The position numbers and the translations under genes were made by a program. The notes below the pieces were generated by a model. It was given only the letters and a program-made list of their open reading frames with translations. It had not been told where the DNA came from and did not search any database. From positions 1 to 64,000 of the forward strand of contig NZ_AUGR01000018.1 of NCBI RefSeq assembly GCF_000422765.1: 64,000 nt of DNA, read 5' to 3'. Numbering within the stretch: the stretch's first letter is position 1; every line of letters starts with the position of its first letter. The DNA comes from Neptunomonas japonica DSM 18939. GTDB taxonomy: Bacteria > Pseudomonadota > Gammaproteobacteria > Pseudomonadales > Balneatricaceae. Shown here piece by piece: positions 45,423-55,157 of the stretch.

Positions 45423-45587
45423 GATACTACCTGGCTGCAGTTAAATATACCCAACATCTTAATGAAAAATTCAAACACCATCTATAGATGAGTGAACTTT
45501 GTTTGAAAATATTTTTAAATTTACTGGTAAATATTAAAATATAGGCTAAAGGATCGATTTTATAGTCTTTAAGTCCTTTTGTAAAAC

Positions 45588-47837
45588 TTATAAACCGAAC
45601 TCTTTAATTTTTTTAGAAAGCACTTTTCGCACTTCTGTTTCATCTTCAGCAGCGTTAGCTTTGGTCAGTAATTTCAGCAAGTCTTCGCGTTTTAGTTGCC
45701 GTATTAGCCATTTTATCTTGGGGATTCTATGGGCGCTTAGGCTGAGTCGGTCAAACCCCATAGCTATGAGTAGTAGTACAGAGGCTGGATCTGCAGCCAT
45801 TTCACCACACAACGAAACAGGTAAATTGAGTTCTGAGCATTTTTTCTTGATCATTTGCAGTGCAACCAGTACTGCGGGATGAAGGTGATCAAATAAGCTG
45901 GAGACTTTAGGGTTGTTTCGGTCTACAGCGAGTAGGTATTGCGTCAGGTCATTTGAGCCAATAGAAACAAAATCTATATAGGGAGCGACTTTATCTAACA
46001 ACAGCATAGCAGAAGGCACTTCTATCATAATGCCGAGCTTGGGTTTAGTAACTTGTTTGCCTTCCTTCTTTAGCTCAAGTAATGATTGTTGGATAAGCTC
46101 TTTAATTGCTTTTATTTCATCAATACGGCTAACCATTGGTACAAGAATCTGCAGGTTATCTCGACCATGAGCGGCACGTAACATGGCTCGAATTTGTGCG
46201 ATTTGTAAAGCGGTATTATCTAACGTGAAGCGGATGCCTCTCCAGCCTAAGTAGGGGTTATCTTCTTTGAATGAGAAGTAAGGAAGCTGCTTATCTCCGC
46301 CAATGTCCAAAGTACGCATCGATACAGGGCGCGGGCTGTAAGCATCTATGACCTCTTTGTAAACTTGGTATTGCTCCTCTTCTGTAGGGAAGCTGTCGTG
46401 TACCATAAATGGGATTTCAGAGCGGTATAGACCGACGCCTTCAGCACCATTTCGCAAGCCAGGAGATACGTCGGCTAATAATCCTGTATTTGTGTGCAGA
46501 GTGACATGAAATCCATCCAGTGTGACAGCGGGTAAATCTTTATATTTCGCTAAGGTTTCGTTGAATTGTTGCTCATGTTTAGCGAGCATGCGGTATTCGT
46601 GTACCATTTCTTTTGGTGGTGATATAACAACTTCGCCACGATTACCATCGACTACGCTGAGCTGGCCGCTGAAGCGCTTAATGTTGAGGTCAGAAACACC
46701 CATTACTGCAGGTAGGCCAAGGGCGTTTGCTACAATGGATGTGTGAGATAGTGCTGAACCTGATGTGCTGATAATTCCCTGGATTTGAGAAGAATTGTAT
46801 TCAGATAAATCAGCGATGCTGATTAAGTCACCAGCAATAATGATAGGCGTTTGACTGTCTGGAGATGTTGTTCGCTCATGCTTCGCCATCTGTGTCATCA
46901 GCTTGATAGCAATATTTTTGACATCTTCACCCCTAGCCCTCATATAGGGATCATCTGCCTTCTCAAATACAGTGGCTAACTCAAATGCTGTCTCTCTAAC
47001 AGACCACATGGCGCTGCTTCCTGACTGAATTTTATCTAAAGTCCCATCTTTTAACTCAGGGCTTTCAAGCATCATTCGATAAACCGAAAACAGAGAGGCA
47101 ATGTCTTCTGGTAAGTCTTTCTTTATTTTATTCGCGCCATTCTCAAGATCACTAATAACTTTTTGTAAGGCTGTTTCAAACAGATCTTGTTCATCTTCTA
47201 GGTTAGAGGCACTTTTATCGGGTTCAATTTTTAAATCAATATGGGTGTTAATATGAACGAGCTCACCAATGCCCACGCCCGATGAGCTGACAATACCGTT
47301 AAAGCGTTTATATAACTTTCCTGGTCGGCGTTTAGGTATCCACTCACCGGATTTTTGAATGTTAGAAAGCGTGGCTGCTAATTGAGAAGCAATGGTAATA
47401 AGGAAGGCTTCAGCTTCTTGAGGGAAAGGCTTGTTTACTTTGCTTTGTACTACGATGACACCGATTAATTGACGCAGGTGAATTAGTGGAACGCCCATAA
47501 ACTGTTTATACGGTGCCTCTTGGGCTTGTGGGAAAAGTACGAACTTGTCATGCGAGGGCGCATCAGCAAGGTTCATTGAGTGTTTAGTTGAGGCGATAAC
47601 ACCCACTAACCCTTCATCTAGCCCCAGTTTTATTTTACCCACGGAGGTTTTTGACAAACCTTGAGTTGCTGCCAGAATAAGTTTAGAGCGCGCCGGTGAT
47701 TTAAGGTAAAGGCTACAAACTGGTACGCCCATCAATTGGCTAAGGCGGGCTACAATAGTTTGCATTGCAGTCATGGCATTTTCGGCGTCTGAAATCTCTT
47801 GAACAAGTGTCGTTAGGGTAGCCAATGAGTGCTGCAT
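45588..47837 (-). CDS. ptsP: Phosphoenolpyruvate-protein phosphotransferase PtsP (EI-Ntr)
   Basis: 749 residues from the ATG at 47837, preceded by CAGGA at 7 bases; the frame extends 23 codons further without support. It is enzyme I of the nitrogen PTS: it autophosphorylates with PEP and passes the phosphate to NPr. An N-terminal GAF domain (~1-150, VCSLYLKSPARSKLILAATQ) regulates it. The active His is in GSALSHTSIVANALGLP; the PEP-binding barrel has RTLDIGGDKQLPYF, GSNDLTQYLLAVDR and LCGEMAADP. The partner genes ptsN and npr are not in the window. Confidence 0.96.
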   Translation of the reverse strand: MQHSLATLTTLVQEISDAENAMTAMQTIVARLSQLMGVPVCSLYLKSPARSKLILAATQGLSKTSVGKIKLGLDEGLVGVIASTKHSMNLADAPSHDKFVLFPQAQEAPYKQFMGVPLIHLRQLIGVIVVQSKVNKPFPQEAEAFLITIASQLAATLSNIQKSGEWIPKRRPGKLYKRFNGIVSSSGVGIGELVHINTHIDLKIEPDKSASNLEDEQDLFETALQKVISDLENGANKIKKDLPEDIASLFSVYRMMLESPELKDGTLDKIQSGSSAMWSVRETAFELATVFEKADDPYMRARGEDVKNIAIKLMTQMAKHERTTSPDSQTPIIIAGDLISIADLSEYNSSQIQGIISTSGSALSHTSIVANALGLPAVMGVSDLNIKRFSGQLSVVDGNRGEVVISPPKEMVHEYRMLAKHEQQFNETLAKYKDLPAVTLDGFHVTLHTNTGLLADVSPGLRNGAEGVGLYRSEIPFMVHDSFPTEEEQYQVYKEVIDAYSPRPVSMRTLDIGGDKQLPYFSFKEDNPYLGWRGIRFTLDNTALQIAQIRAMLRAAHGRDNLQILVPMVSRIDEIKAIKELIQQSLLELKKEGKQVTKPKLGIMIEVPSAMLLLDKVAPYIDFVSIGSNDLTQYLLAVDRNNPKVSSLFDHLHPAVLVALQMIKKKCSELNLPVSLCGEMAADPASVLLLIAMGFDRLSLSAHRIPKIKWLIRQLKREDLLKLLTKANAAEDETEVRKVLSKKIKEFGL

Positions 47838-48029
47838 GCATGCGTCCTGTATGGATTTTGACAGGGAGAAAAACTTATAATCGCACATAAAACAATTATT
47901 TATCAATGGCTGCTGTAATTGAGTTCCAGTAAGATGCAGTATTGCGTTTGTCTGTGAAATATGTGGATATTAATACAAATAGAAACAGCCAAAATATAGG
48001 TGTTTTGATACTAAAAGCAGGAGATTCAA

Positions 48030-48254
48030 GTGAAAAGTTTTCTGTTTTCTACGGAAGATGATCGTGGTGGTGTGATGCTATGCGATATCGATACATTAGA
48101 AGATGCAGTCGTTTATCTTGGTAAACGTTTTAATGGTGTGATTAGGGTGGAACAAGGCAAAGATGTATGGACTACTGACGGAGGGTTTGTCTTTGTCGAT
48201 AAACCACATGCCGTTGATGATAGTGCTGAATATACTGAAGTGCTAGCTACTTAG
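48030..48254 (+). CDS. Small protein of unknown function upstream of recC
   Basis: 74 residues from a GTG with CAGGAG at good spacing. It is acidic and cytosolic. The sequence SFLFSTEDDRGGVMLCDIDT, LEDAVVYLGKRFNGVIRV, WTTDGGFVFVDKPHAVDD looks like a folded alpha/beta protein. I recognise no family. It is 47 bases before recC in the same direction and may share its promoter. Confidence 0.7.
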   Translation: MKSFLFSTEDDRGGVMLCDIDTLEDAVVYLGKRFNGVIRVEQGKDVWTTDGGFVFVDKPHAVDDSAEYTEVLAT

Positions 48255-48301
48255 ATGCAATCAGCAGACTAAAGATATCTATAAAAATACAGAGTAGGCT
48301 C

Positions 48302-51300
48302 ATGCTAAGGATTTATCATTCGAACGCGTTGGATACCCTGCGTGATGTATTGGTTGAGATGATCAAGGGTGATCCTCAAGCCGACCCTTTTATCGCAGAC
48401 CAGATCCTTGTTCAGAGCCCTGGTATGGCGCAATGGCTTAAGTTGGAGTTGGCCGAGCGTTTGGGTATTGCTGCTAATATAGAGTTTCCGTTGCCCGCTA
48501 GCTTTTTATGGAAGGTCTTTGTCGCAGCGTTGGAAGATGTACCAGAGCGTTCTGCGTACAATAAAGCAGCCATGACATGGGTGTTGATGAGAATTCTGCC
48601 AGAGCATCTAGATGATGAGCAGTTCTCTATACTCAACCAATACCTTAAACAAGACGATGAGCCTCTGCGCCTTTACCACCTATGTTCCCGAGTGGCTGAC
48701 CTTTACGATCAATACCTTGTATACCGCCCCGATTGGATTGCATCGTGGGAGCAAGGAGATAATCAGCCAGCGAGTGGCGAGGATCAGCGCTGGCAGCCTG
48801 TGTTGTGGCGGGCCATTGTGACTGATACAGAGCAGAGAGAATTGCCACATTGGCATCGTGCAAACATGTATGAAACCTTTATTGGTGCTCTCAGTGAAAA
48901 GCATGTAAGCCTTGCAGGTATACCGCAACGTATTTTTGTTTTTGGCATCTCAGCGTTACCTCAAAACTATATTGAAGCATTGGCTGCACTAGGGCAAAAA
49001 ATTGATGTTCATCTAATGTTGGCTAACCCGTGTCGGCATTATTGGGGAGATATTGTTGACCCTAGCTATTTGGCTCGACTAAACCGGATGTGGTTATCAA
49101 AACCTCAGGGCTTGGGTGGTGCTTCTGGATTAGATCTTTATCAAGTGGGCCATCCCTTATTAGCATCCATGGGAAAGTTGGGTAGGGATTATTTACATCT
49201 TATTCAGCAAATGGAGTTACCCGAAGTAGGGCTGTTTGAGGAAGCGGGTTATGAAACACTTTTGGGGGCGCTGCAAACAGACATTTTGGAGTTGAATAAC
49301 AGAGGTTCTACTCCTGAATCAGCTATTGATGAAAACATTGACCAATACAATATTGATCCAAACATTTTACCAATCTCTTTCTCTGCCAATGATAGAAGTA
49401 TTCAGCTACATGCTGCCCACAGTGCATTACGCGAAGTGGAAGTGTTGCAAGACCAGTTATTAGCCATGTTTGACAGTAATGCTGAATTAAAACCTCGCGA
49501 CATTATTGTGATGATGCCGGATGTAACACATTACGCACCCTATATTGACGCTGTTTTTGGCAACGCTGAGCACAAGCATTTTTTACCCTACTCAATCTCT
49601 GACCGCTCGGCGGAGCAAGAAATTCCTTTGCTCAGTAGTTTTTTACAGCTTATCGGCATTAAGCATAGTCGTTTTACTGTCTCTGAAGTCATTGAGCTTT
49701 TAGAACTTCCGGCAACACTGCGACAATTTGAGCTGGAACAAGAAGACTTCGAAAACATTCGTCATTGGATTAGTGAAACAGGCATTCACTGGGGATTAGA
49801 CCAAACTTCACGTGCGGATGTGGGAGGAGCTCTTTTTGAGCAAAATAGCTGGCATTTTGGTATGGACCGCCTTTTTAGTGGCTATGCGTTAGGGTCTGCT
49901 GAGACGGTGTGGAATGATATCGCACCCTTTGAGGGAGTCACTGGCTTATCTTCTGCTGCATTGGGGCAATTATCAGCGTTTTTGACATCATTAGATGAAT
50001 TTCGTAGTAGCTTCGCCGGTGAGCATTCACTGACTGAGTGGATTGTTCAGGTACAGCAGATGATTGATGCGATGTACCTGCCTGACGAACGTGATCATGA
50101 GGCTTTGGAACTTATCTACCGAGCGCTTGAGTCGTTGCGTGAAACGTTTCAGGAAGTCGCGTTTGAGCAAAAAATAGATGTCGCTATATTACAGGACTAT
50201 CTTAAAGAGCAGTTATCGAGCCAGCGATCTTCACAACGCTTTTTATCGGGGCAAATCAATTTCTGTACTTTAATGCCAATGCGAGCCATACCTTTTAAGG
50301 TTGTCTGTTTACTTGGTATGAATGATAGCGACTATCCTCGCTCAATACCGCCGATGGGCTTTGATCTTATGGTTGATCACCCGCGCAAGGGAGATCGCTC
50401 TCGTCGAGATGATGATCGTTATCTGTTTCTTGAGGCCTTATTGTCTGCTCGTGAAACACTTTATATCAGTTATGTTGGTCGCTCGATTGCGGATAATTCT
50501 AAACGGGTGCCATCGGTACTGGTAAGCGAAGTGTTGGAGTATTGTGATCAGGCCTACCGGATTGAAGAGCAAGACCTCTCCGTTAAGGAAGGCTTAGTTC
50601 AAGAACATCTATTGATAGGGCATCCTTTAACTGCTTATAGCGGTGCTTATTTTGATGGAACGGCTGATAACCTGTTTAGTTACAACACTCGGTGGGCTAT
50701 TCCTCAGAATAAACAATGTAAAGCAGAAAGCTTTATTAAAGGAAGGTTAGCTGCAATAGAGAGTGATGTACTTGAGCTGGATGATTTGATTGCCTTTTAC
50801 CGCCACCCCATTCAGTTTTTCTTTCAAAAAAGAATGCAGATTTATTTTCGTGATGACGAACTCGTTCTATCAGATGAGGAGCCTTTTAGTCTGGAGCCGT
50901 TGATTGATTATAAATTGCGTAAAAGGTTGTTGCAGTCAGCGGTTCGCGGTGATGGGTTACAAACAACAGCGCATTATATCCGCCAAGCAGGAATACTCCC
51001 TGTTGGAAAAGCTGGTGACATCGAGCTGTCAAAAAGAGTCCATGATATTGGCGAACTCTACGAAAAGATGCAGCCCTTAATGGCTGGTTCATCACGTCGT
51101 TTGGAAATTAACCTCACATTTGAGCTGTTAGAGCAAAGCTTACAACTACAGGGCTGGGTTAATGATGTCTACTCAGGTGGTGTGCTGAAATATGATGTGT
51201 CGAAAGTTTCCGGCAGACACCGTTTTATGACCTGGATTCAACATTTAGCCAGTTGTGCAGCAGGACTTTCTGAGCGTACGGTATATCGTGGGTTGAGTGA

Positions 51301-51631
51301 GCAATTTAGTTTTAAGCCACTCTCTGCTGATTTGGCTTACGCACAATTGAGCCGTTTAGTGAGTGTTTATCTAGAAGGGCAGCGATTGCCACTTAACTGG
51401 ATACCTGAGCCGGCATGGAAGTGGTTAAGCTTACGTCAAAAAGATGAAGAAAAAGCGCGTAAAGATGCCCAAAATCGTTTTGAAAGTGATCGAGGTGGAG
51501 ATTGTAGTAACCCGTATGTTCGTAGAGTCTATCCTGAGTGGCGAATGCTAGCACCAGGTGTCTATGATTATTCTGAGCAGTTATTTGGTGAAATGTTGAA
51601 TTATTTGGAAGTGGATAAAGATGACAATTAA
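48302..51631 (+). CDS. recC: RecBCD subunit RecC
   Basis: 1109 residues. It is the Chi-recognising, inactive-helicase-like subunit of the RecBCD helicase-nuclease, acting in double-strand break repair and degradation of linear foreign DNA. Opening LRIYHSNALDTLRDVLVEMI; middle RDIIVMMPDVTHYAPYIDAV; the C-terminal region has the usual nuclease-like fold. It overlaps recB by 11 bases. The order recC-recB-recD without ptrA in between is like Pseudomonas and unlike Escherichia coli. Confidence 0.97.
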   Translation: MLRIYHSNALDTLRDVLVEMIKGDPQADPFIADQILVQSPGMAQWLKLELAERLGIAANIEFPLPASFLWKVFVAALEDVPERSAYNKAAMTWVLMRILPEHLDDEQFSILNQYLKQDDEPLRLYHLCSRVADLYDQYLVYRPDWIASWEQGDNQPASGEDQRWQPVLWRAIVTDTEQRELPHWHRANMYETFIGALSEKHVSLAGIPQRIFVFGISALPQNYIEALAALGQKIDVHLMLANPCRHYWGDIVDPSYLARLNRMWLSKPQGLGGASGLDLYQVGHPLLASMGKLGRDYLHLIQQMELPEVGLFEEAGYETLLGALQTDILELNNRGSTPESAIDENIDQYNIDPNILPISFSANDRSIQLHAAHSALREVEVLQDQLLAMFDSNAELKPRDIIVMMPDVTHYAPYIDAVFGNAEHKHFLPYSISDRSAEQEIPLLSSFLQLIGIKHSRFTVSEVIELLELPATLRQFELEQEDFENIRHWISETGIHWGLDQTSRADVGGALFEQNSWHFGMDRLFSGYALGSAETVWNDIAPFEGVTGLSSAALGQLSAFLTSLDEFRSSFAGEHSLTEWIVQVQQMIDAMYLPDERDHEALELIYRALESLRETFQEVAFEQKIDVAILQDYLKEQLSSQRSSQRFLSGQINFCTLMPMRAIPFKVVCLLGMNDSDYPRSIPPMGFDLMVDHPRKGDRSRRDDDRYLFLEALLSARETLYISYVGRSIADNSKRVPSVLVSEVLEYCDQAYRIEEQDLSVKEGLVQEHLLIGHPLTAYSGAYFDGTADNLFSYNTRWAIPQNKQCKAESFIKGRLAAIESDVLELDDLIAFYRHPIQFFFQKRMQIYFRDDELVLSDEEPFSLEPLIDYKLRKRLLQSAVRGDGLQTTAHYIRQAGILPVGKAGDIELSKRVHDIGELYEKMQPLMAGSSRRLEINLTFELLEQSLQLQGWVNDVYSGGVLKYDVSKVSGRHRFMTWIQHLASCAAGLSERTVYRGLSEQFSFKPLSADLAYAQLSRLVSVYLEGQRLPLNWIPEPAWKWLSLRQKDEEKARKDAQNRFESDRGGDCSNPYVRRVYPEWRMLAPGVYDYSEQLFGEMLNYLEVDKDDN

Positions 51632-54600
51632 ACTTCTTGATCCGATTACGCTTCCGATAAAAGGGCAGTGCTTAATAGAGGCCAGTGCAGGCACGGGTAA
51701 AACCTACACATTGGCTGCCTTGTATCTACGTTTGCTATTAGGGCTAGGTTCCGGGGCGAACAATAACGAGGAAGAAGAGGGTAGTGACGAAGACGGACAG
51801 ATGCCTTTAGGTGTTGAGCAGATTCTGGTAGTTACCTTTACAGAAGCCGCCACCCAAGAGTTGCGAGATAGAATTAGGCAGCGTATTCGGGAAGCACGTA
51901 AAGCTTTTATGAGCGGGCAGACGAGTGATCCTCTTCTATCCCGATTGTTGGAGAAAACATCGCAACACGCAGATAAGGCCCGGCTTTTGGAGCTAGCGGC
52001 GGCCGAAATGGATCAGGCGGCCATTTTTACTATTCACGGCTTTTGCCAGCGAATGTTAAAGCAGCATGCTTTTGAGAGCGGAGCTCTTTTTAATCAAGAG
52101 TTAACAACTGATGATGCTCCGCTTATTCGCCAAGCGCTTCTTGATTACTGGCGAGATACCTTTTACCAAGCACCTGATGAGCTGGCAGCACAGATGCTGC
52201 AACAGTTCAAAACGCCTGATCTGTTATTGCCGGCAATACGTAGTTTTTTAGCTATTCCTGAACTTGTGCAGCAGCCTGATTATAGCCAATTTAACCTTAA
52301 AGAAGGTTGGCTGGCTGAAAAGCAGGCTTTATCTGCATTTAAACAGGATTGGTTAGAGTCGGTCTCAGATATTACTACTTTAATTGATGCTTCAGGTATT
52401 AATAAGCGTCGCTACAGTAAGCGCAATTTACCTAATTGGCTGGAGGCTGTCTCTGCGTACGCACAAGGGGAAACGCCACATGCACCTTGGGATAAACTGA
52501 ACTATTTTCGTGATTCAGTTATTGCTGAGGATTGTCCTAAAGGCTCCCCCCCGAGCCATCCGATCTTTCAGCAAGTAGATGACTTATTTGATTTACGTGT
52601 GCCTGTAAAAGCCGTCGTGGTTTCGCAAGCCATTGGAGAGGTGAAACAACGTTTACAGGCAGAAAAAGCGCGTCATCAATTACTGGCATTTGATGATTTA
52701 CTGACACAACTAGCTTATGCCTTACGTAAAAAGGATGGGGAGCGGCTAGCTGATGCTATTCGCAAGCAGTATCCGGTCGCTATGATTGATGAATTTCAAG
52801 ATACCGATCCGTTACAGTATGCAATTTTTAACCAAATTTATCCGGCAGCACCTTCTGCTTTATTGATGATTGGCGATCCTAAGCAATCAATTTATGCATT
52901 TCGTGGTGCTGATATTTTCACTTACATGCAAGCCCGTAAGCAGGTTACTGCGCACTATACATTAGATACCAATTGGCGCTCGTCTAGTGCTATGGTGACG
53001 GCAGTTAATGCTCTATTTTCATATGTGCCATCCCCCTTTATTTATGATCGAGATATTCCATTTCATGCGGCAAAAGCATCAGCCCACGCTGATAAAAGCC
53101 CTTTTACGTTTAATGGGAAGGTTCAGTCTTCACTGAACTTTTGGGTGGCAGAGGAGGCGCTGAGTGTTGCTGACTACCTGAAACAATATGCATTGGGTTG
53201 TGCTCAGCATATCGAGTCAGTTTTAGCTTCTGGGCTTTATCAGATAGGTAGCCGGGCTGTTCAACCTGCGGATATTGCAGTATTAGTACGTGATCGTAAA
53301 GAAGCGAAGGAGGTCCAGCAAGCATTACGTCATTGTGGTGTCGATTCTGTTTTTTTATCGAGCCGTGAAAGTGTGTTTAGTACTGTCGAGGCACGAGAGT
53401 TTTTTTATATTTTACAGGCGATTGCTGAACCCACAGACGAGCGCATGATGCGTACCGCACTGGCAACAGGGCTATTTCATCTGGATATGTCTGAATTAGA
53501 TGATTTATGCCAAAGCGAATTGGAATGGGAAGCGCTGGTGGAGGAGTTCCAGCAGTATCGTGAGCACTGGTTACGCCTAGGTGTTTTGCCTATGTTGCAT
53601 AACTTGCTAGCAACCAGAGGTTTGTCTTACCGAATACTGGCAGCTAATGACGGGGAGCGCTGCTTAACGGACCTGTTGCATTTAGGAGAGCTGCTCCAGA
53701 AAGCGAGCCAAGAAGTGGAAGGCTTGATGGGTGTTATTCGCTGGTTTGCCGAACATTTAGCGACGCCTAACCAGAATTCAGATGAGCAGCAGTTGCATTT
53801 AGAAAGCGATCGCTCTCGTGTGACGATTATCACTATCCATAAATCCAAAGGCTTAGAATACGAATTAGTCTATTTGCCCTTTATTTGCCGGTATCGAGAA
53901 AGTAGCTCATCGCTGTTTCATGATGATGAAGGACGAGCTGTGTTGAGTTTGGCGCATGACGATGAGATAGAAGCGCAGGTTGAAAAAGAGCGTTTAGCTG
54001 AAGATTTACGTTTGCTCTATGTGGCTATCACGCGTGCAGTGCATGCGTGTTATTTGGGTGTGAGTGATATTCGTTACCGTAATAGCAAGAAAGGAAAGAC
54101 GGTGAACAGTGCGCTGGGGCATCTGTTGATGGGCCAGGAGCCTGATATTATTACGGCTGTTGATCTTTTTTCTGCTAGCTATCCTTCGCTTAATATACAG
54201 TCTGTGCCTACTTCTACTCCAGACCAAAATACGCAGGATATGTTTGCAGAACCAGAACTCGAATCACATAAATTAACTACCAGAGAGTTCTCGGGGGATA
54301 TCCAGCGAGATTGGCGTGTGACTAGCTATTCGGCACTGAGTAGATTTCATACGCAAGAGCCCGTTACGGAAGTGATTCTGGACCTTGAAGTATTGGAAGA
54401 ACAAGATCTTGTGGAGGATGATCTCACGGGTGTCTTCAATATTTTCACATTTCATCGTGGTGCCGTAGCCGGTACTTTTTTACATACCTTATTTGAAGAA
54501 ATTGATTTTGCTAATGTTACAACGCAGCAACTTGATGAGGTATTAGAGAAGCACTTGTTGCTGAGTGGTTTTGAACCAGAATGGCAGCCCGTTTTATCTG

Positions 54601-55157
54601 ACTTTGTATTACAAACCTTACAGGTTCCTCTGCTTCAGGCGAATTGTTGTCTGAAGGATATTTCTCTACAAGACCGCTTAGTTGAGATGGAGTTTGTATT
54701 GCCCTTTGCTGGGATAAATGCCGCTTCGTTGAATCAATTGTTACGTCAATATGACCCTTTGGCGATGCGTGCAGGAGAGCTACAGTTTGATCAGCTGCAG
54801 GGCATGCTCAAAGGTTATATCGATTTGACTATGCGTTACGCTGGCCGATATTACATAGTTGATTATAAGTCTAACCATCTGGGATATAGTGCGGCTGATT
54901 ATAACCAAGCTGCGATGGAGCAGGCGATGATTGGGCACCGCTACGATCTACAGTATGTTCTTTATACATTGGCGTTGCACCGCTTGTTGAGAAGCCGCTT
55001 AGTAGATTACAACTACGAAACAGACATCGGTGGAGTGTATTACTTGTTTATTCGCGGCATGAATTTATCTGATACTCAACAAGGTGTTTTTTATACTAAG
55101 CCAGATTTTGCGTTGATTGATGCCCTAGACAAATTATTCGAAGTGGGTTGTGTATGA
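51621..55157 (+). CDS. recB: RecBCD subunit RecB
   Basis: 1178 residues, 3'-5' helicase and the nuclease of RecBCD. Walker A ASAGTGKTYTLAALY at residues ~20-30; motif II MIDEFQDTDPLQYAIF; IGDPKQSIYAFRGAD; TIHKSKGLEYELVYLPF; the nuclease active site in YYIVDYKSNHLG near the C-terminus. The start overlaps the recC stop region and its TGA overlaps the recD ATG (ATGA). Confidence 0.97.
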   Translation: MTIKLLDPITLPIKGQCLIEASAGTGKTYTLAALYLRLLLGLGSGANNNEEEEGSDEDGQMPLGVEQILVVTFTEAATQELRDRIRQRIREARKAFMSGQTSDPLLSRLLEKTSQHADKARLLELAAAEMDQAAIFTIHGFCQRMLKQHAFESGALFNQELTTDDAPLIRQALLDYWRDTFYQAPDELAAQMLQQFKTPDLLLPAIRSFLAIPELVQQPDYSQFNLKEGWLAEKQALSAFKQDWLESVSDITTLIDASGINKRRYSKRNLPNWLEAVSAYAQGETPHAPWDKLNYFRDSVIAEDCPKGSPPSHPIFQQVDDLFDLRVPVKAVVVSQAIGEVKQRLQAEKARHQLLAFDDLLTQLAYALRKKDGERLADAIRKQYPVAMIDEFQDTDPLQYAIFNQIYPAAPSALLMIGDPKQSIYAFRGADIFTYMQARKQVTAHYTLDTNWRSSSAMVTAVNALFSYVPSPFIYDRDIPFHAAKASAHADKSPFTFNGKVQSSLNFWVAEEALSVADYLKQYALGCAQHIESVLASGLYQIGSRAVQPADIAVLVRDRKEAKEVQQALRHCGVDSVFLSSRESVFSTVEAREFFYILQAIAEPTDERMMRTALATGLFHLDMSELDDLCQSELEWEALVEEFQQYREHWLRLGVLPMLHNLLATRGLSYRILAANDGERCLTDLLHLGELLQKASQEVEGLMGVIRWFAEHLATPNQNSDEQQLHLESDRSRVTIITIHKSKGLEYELVYLPFICRYRESSSSLFHDDEGRAVLSLAHDDEIEAQVEKERLAEDLRLLYVAITRAVHACYLGVSDIRYRNSKKGKTVNSALGHLLMGQEPDIITAVDLFSASYPSLNIQSVPTSTPDQNTQDMFAEPELESHKLTTREFSGDIQRDWRVTSYSALSRFHTQEPVTEVILDLEVLEEQDLVEDDLTGVFNIFTFHRGAVAGTFLHTLFEEIDFANVTTQQLDEVLEKHLLLSGFEPEWQPVLSDFVLQTLQVPLLQANCCLKDISLQDRLVEMEFVLPFAGINAASLNQLLRQYDPLAMRAGELQFDQLQGMLKGYIDLTMRYAGRYYIVDYKSNHLGYSAADYNQAAMEQAMIGHRYDLQYVLYTLALHRLLRSRLVDYNYETDIGGVYYLFIRGMNLSDTQQGVFYTKPDFALIDALDKLFEVGCV